Positions 4,934-6,652 of a stretch of DNA of 6,652 bases are shown here, in pieces. The stretch is from JBOFDK01 sp051650305 (GTDB lineage Bacteria > Bacillota > Clostridia > Lachnospirales > Cellulosilyticaceae), in contig JBOFIT010000174.1 of the NCBI GenBank assembly GCA_051650305.1, positions 1-6,652 on the forward strand, written 5' to 3'. Under the pieces are notes generated by a model, which saw only the letters and a program-made list of their open reading frames with translations, did not search any database and was not told the origin of the DNA. The stretch's first letter is position 1, and every line of letters begins with the position of its first letter. Position numbers and translations under genes: made by a program.

Positions 4934-6652
4934 ATGTTAAAACGTTTTATAAGTTATTACAAACCATATAAAAAGCTTTTCGCATTGGATATGCTGGTAG
5001 CACTTCTAGCAGCCTTGTGTGATTTGATTTATCCGATGATGACAAGAGAACTTATCAATGAAAGTATACCGAATCAAAATATGCGAATGATTGGTGTCTT
5101 TGCAGTGACATTAGTTGTGATTTTTGGTGTGAAGGCCATTTGTAATTATTTTATGCAGTACTGGGGGCACGTAGTTGGTGTAAGAATGCAAGCGGATATG
5201 CGCCGTGATATCTTTAAGCATCTACAAAAAATCCCGTGTACATATTTTGATAATACAAAGACCGGTGATATTATGTCTCGCATTATCAATGACTTGATGG
5301 AGATTTCAGAACTTGCTCATCATGGACCAGAAGATTTATTTATTTCACTTATCATGATTCTGGGGTCATTCGGTATTCTGATTACCATTAATGTACCACT
5401 GACACTTGTCATCTTTGCGTGTATTCCTTTTATTTTTTGGTTTACATGGAAGAAGAAAGACAAGATGGGTAAAGCTTTCAAAGCCAGCCGTGTAGAAACG
5501 GGAAAAGTAAATGCGATCTTAGAAAATAGTATTGCAGGGATGCGTGTGTCTAAAAGCTTTGGAAGTGATGCCAATGAGCTAGAAAAATTCCAGAAAGGGA
5601 ATCTAAGCTTTTGTAGTGCACGTGAAAAGGCGTATAAAGCAATGGCAGAGTATTTTTCAGGAGCGGTATTCAGTATCGATATGCTGGATTATGTATGTCT
5701 CATTGCAGGCGGACTTTTTACTTTTAAAGGGGTTATTACCATTGGTGACTTTATGGCGTATCTTCTGTATATCAAGATGTTCACACAGCCGATACGTAAG
5801 CTTATCAACTTTATGGAGCAATACCAAAATGGTATGACAGGCTTTAAACGTTATATGGAGCTTATGGAAGAAGTGGAAGAACAAGATAAGCCAGATGCAA
5901 AAGTGCTTGGTAGCGTAAAAGGTGATATTACTTTTGAGAATGTAAGCTTTAAGTACGAAAATGAATATGTGCTACAAGGGATTAATCTAAACATTCCAGC
6001 GGGCAAGATGATTGCACTTGTGGGGCCATCAGGTGGTGGAAAGACGACATTTTGCAATTTGATTCCACGTTTTTATGAGTTAAATGAAGGGGATATTACC
6101 ATTGATGGTCAGAGTATCTATGATGTGACACTGCGATCATTAAGAGAGCATATCGGCATCGTACAGCAGGAAGTCTTTCTCTTTACGGGTTCGATTAAGG
6201 AGAATATCTTGTATGGTAAGCAAGATGCCACAGATGAAGAAGTGATGGATGCAGCGAAAAAAGCTAATATTCATGAGTTTATTATGAGCTTGCCAGAAGG
6301 CTATGAGACTTACGTGGGTGAACGTGGTGTCAAGTTATCAGGTGGTCAGAAGCAGCGTTTATCCATCGCAAGAGTCTTTCTTAAAAACCCATCGATTCTT
6401 ATTCTAGATGAAGCCACATCTGCTTTGGATAATGCCACAGAGTATATGATTAAGCAATCCATAGAAGAAGTGTGTAAGGGGCGCACAACAGTTGTGGTAG
6501 CCCATCGTCTATCCACTATTCGTAATGCAGATGAGATTGTGGTCCTTGGAAAAGATGGCATTGAAGAAAGTGGAAGCCACGAGGCACTACTTCAGCAAGA
6601 TGGAGTTTATAAGACGCTTTATGAAGCACAGTTTGAAGGTTTGGTAGAGTAA
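4934..6652 (+). CDS. ABC transporter, fused permease and ATP-binding half-transporter
   Basis: A 572-residue half-transporter of the MsbA/Sav1866-like type, expected to dimerise in the cytoplasmic membrane and export lipids, peptides or drugs using ATP. Substrate is not predictable. The N-terminal type-1 exporter membrane domain (about 1-310) has hydrophobic segments near 17-37, 52-75, 133-152, 156-174, 244-266 and 270-285. The ATPase domain follows (about 330-572): A-loop aromatic Y341, Walker A GPSGGGKT (364-371), Q-loop Q412, signature LSGGQ (468-472), Walker B ILILDE (488-493) with catalytic E493, D-loop SALD (496-499) and switch H524 (AHRLST). All ATPase residues are canonical, so it can work as a homodimer, although a partner subunit just beyond the window cannot be excluded. 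The SD GAGGGAG (4924-4930) precedes the ATG. The reading frame is complete: its TAA is the last codon of the window. Confidence 0.95.
   Translation: MLKRFISYYKPYKKLFALDMLVALLAALCDLIYPMMTRELINESIPNQNMRMIGVFAVTLVVIFGVKAICNYFMQYWGHVVGVRMQADMRRDIFKHLQKIPCTYFDNTKTGDIMSRIINDLMEISELAHHGPEDLFISLIMILGSFGILITINVPLTLVIFACIPFIFWFTWKKKDKMGKAFKASRVETGKVNAILENSIAGMRVSKSFGSDANELEKFQKGNLSFCSAREKAYKAMAEYFSGAVFSIDMLDYVCLIAGGLFTFKGVITIGDFMAYLLYIKMFTQPIRKLINFMEQYQNGMTGFKRYMELMEEVEEQDKPDAKVLGSVKGDITFENVSFKYENEYVLQGINLNIPAGKMIALVGPSGGGKTTFCNLIPRFYELNEGDITIDGQSIYDVTLRSLREHIGIVQQEVFLFTGSIKENILYGKQDATDEEVMDAAKKANIHEFIMSLPEGYETYVGERGVKLSGGQKQRLSIARVFLKNPSILILDEATSALDNATEYMIKQSIEEVCKGRTTVVVAHRLSTIRNADEIVVLGKDGIEESGSHEALLQQDGVYKTLYEAQFEGLVE

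Noticed and set aside
1..6652. A novel defence, mobile or biosynthetic system spanning the window.
   Set aside because: Five of the six genes belong to common housekeeping families with separate promoters or terminators; no integrase, toxin-antitoxin pair, CRISPR repeats, attachment sites or inverted terminal repeats were seen.

Overview
The window looks like a chromosomal stretch from a low-GC Gram-positive bacterium, probably a member of the Clostridia. The grounds are AT-rich intergenic DNA, strong purine-rich Shine-Dalgarno (SD) sites, compact U-tailed hairpin terminators, sigma-A promoters of the extended -10 type, and protein sequences with a clostridial/lachnospiral feel. Genus cannot be named from sequence alone. 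All six genes lie on the + strand and no intergenic gap exceeds about 110 bases. There is no sign of a mobile element, CRISPR array, tRNA or rRNA.

Layout. (1) 21-857 encodes a metal-dependent amidohydrolase-2 family protein, probably the tail of an upstream transcription unit. (2) 968-1513 encodes a 181-residue protein I do not recognise. It has its own promoter (887-915) and terminator (1515-1544), and its C-terminal two thirds vaguely resembles a serine-recombinase (resolvase) fold without the catalytic residues. (3) 1605-2276 is pyrE, orotate phosphoribosyltransferase. Its promoter (1543-1571) begins inside the T-tract of the preceding terminator, and the gene is followed by a terminator (2283-2310). 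(4) 2344-3039 encodes a membrane-anchored, extracytoplasmic cyclophilin-type prolyl isomerase. (5) About 3137-4837 encodes a DEAD-box RNA helicase with an RG-rich linker and a C-terminal DbpA-type RNA-binding domain. It has a promoter at 3058-3086 and a perfect 11-bp hairpin terminator at 4847-4877. (6) 4934-6652 encodes a complete ABC half-transporter (membrane plus ATPase domain) behind a consensus extended -10 promoter at 4889-4897. The window ends exactly on its stop codon.

How they work together. This is mostly a row of independent housekeeping transcription units rather than one operon: pyrimidine synthesis, protein folding outside the membrane, RNA remodelling and export. I see no integrated novel system. 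Two points stand out. The DEAD-box helicase reading frame has no ATG, GTG or TTG at the position its conserved N-terminus requires; instead an AUA codon sits at ideal distance from an SD. The second is the unrecognised 181-residue protein with its dedicated promoter and terminator.
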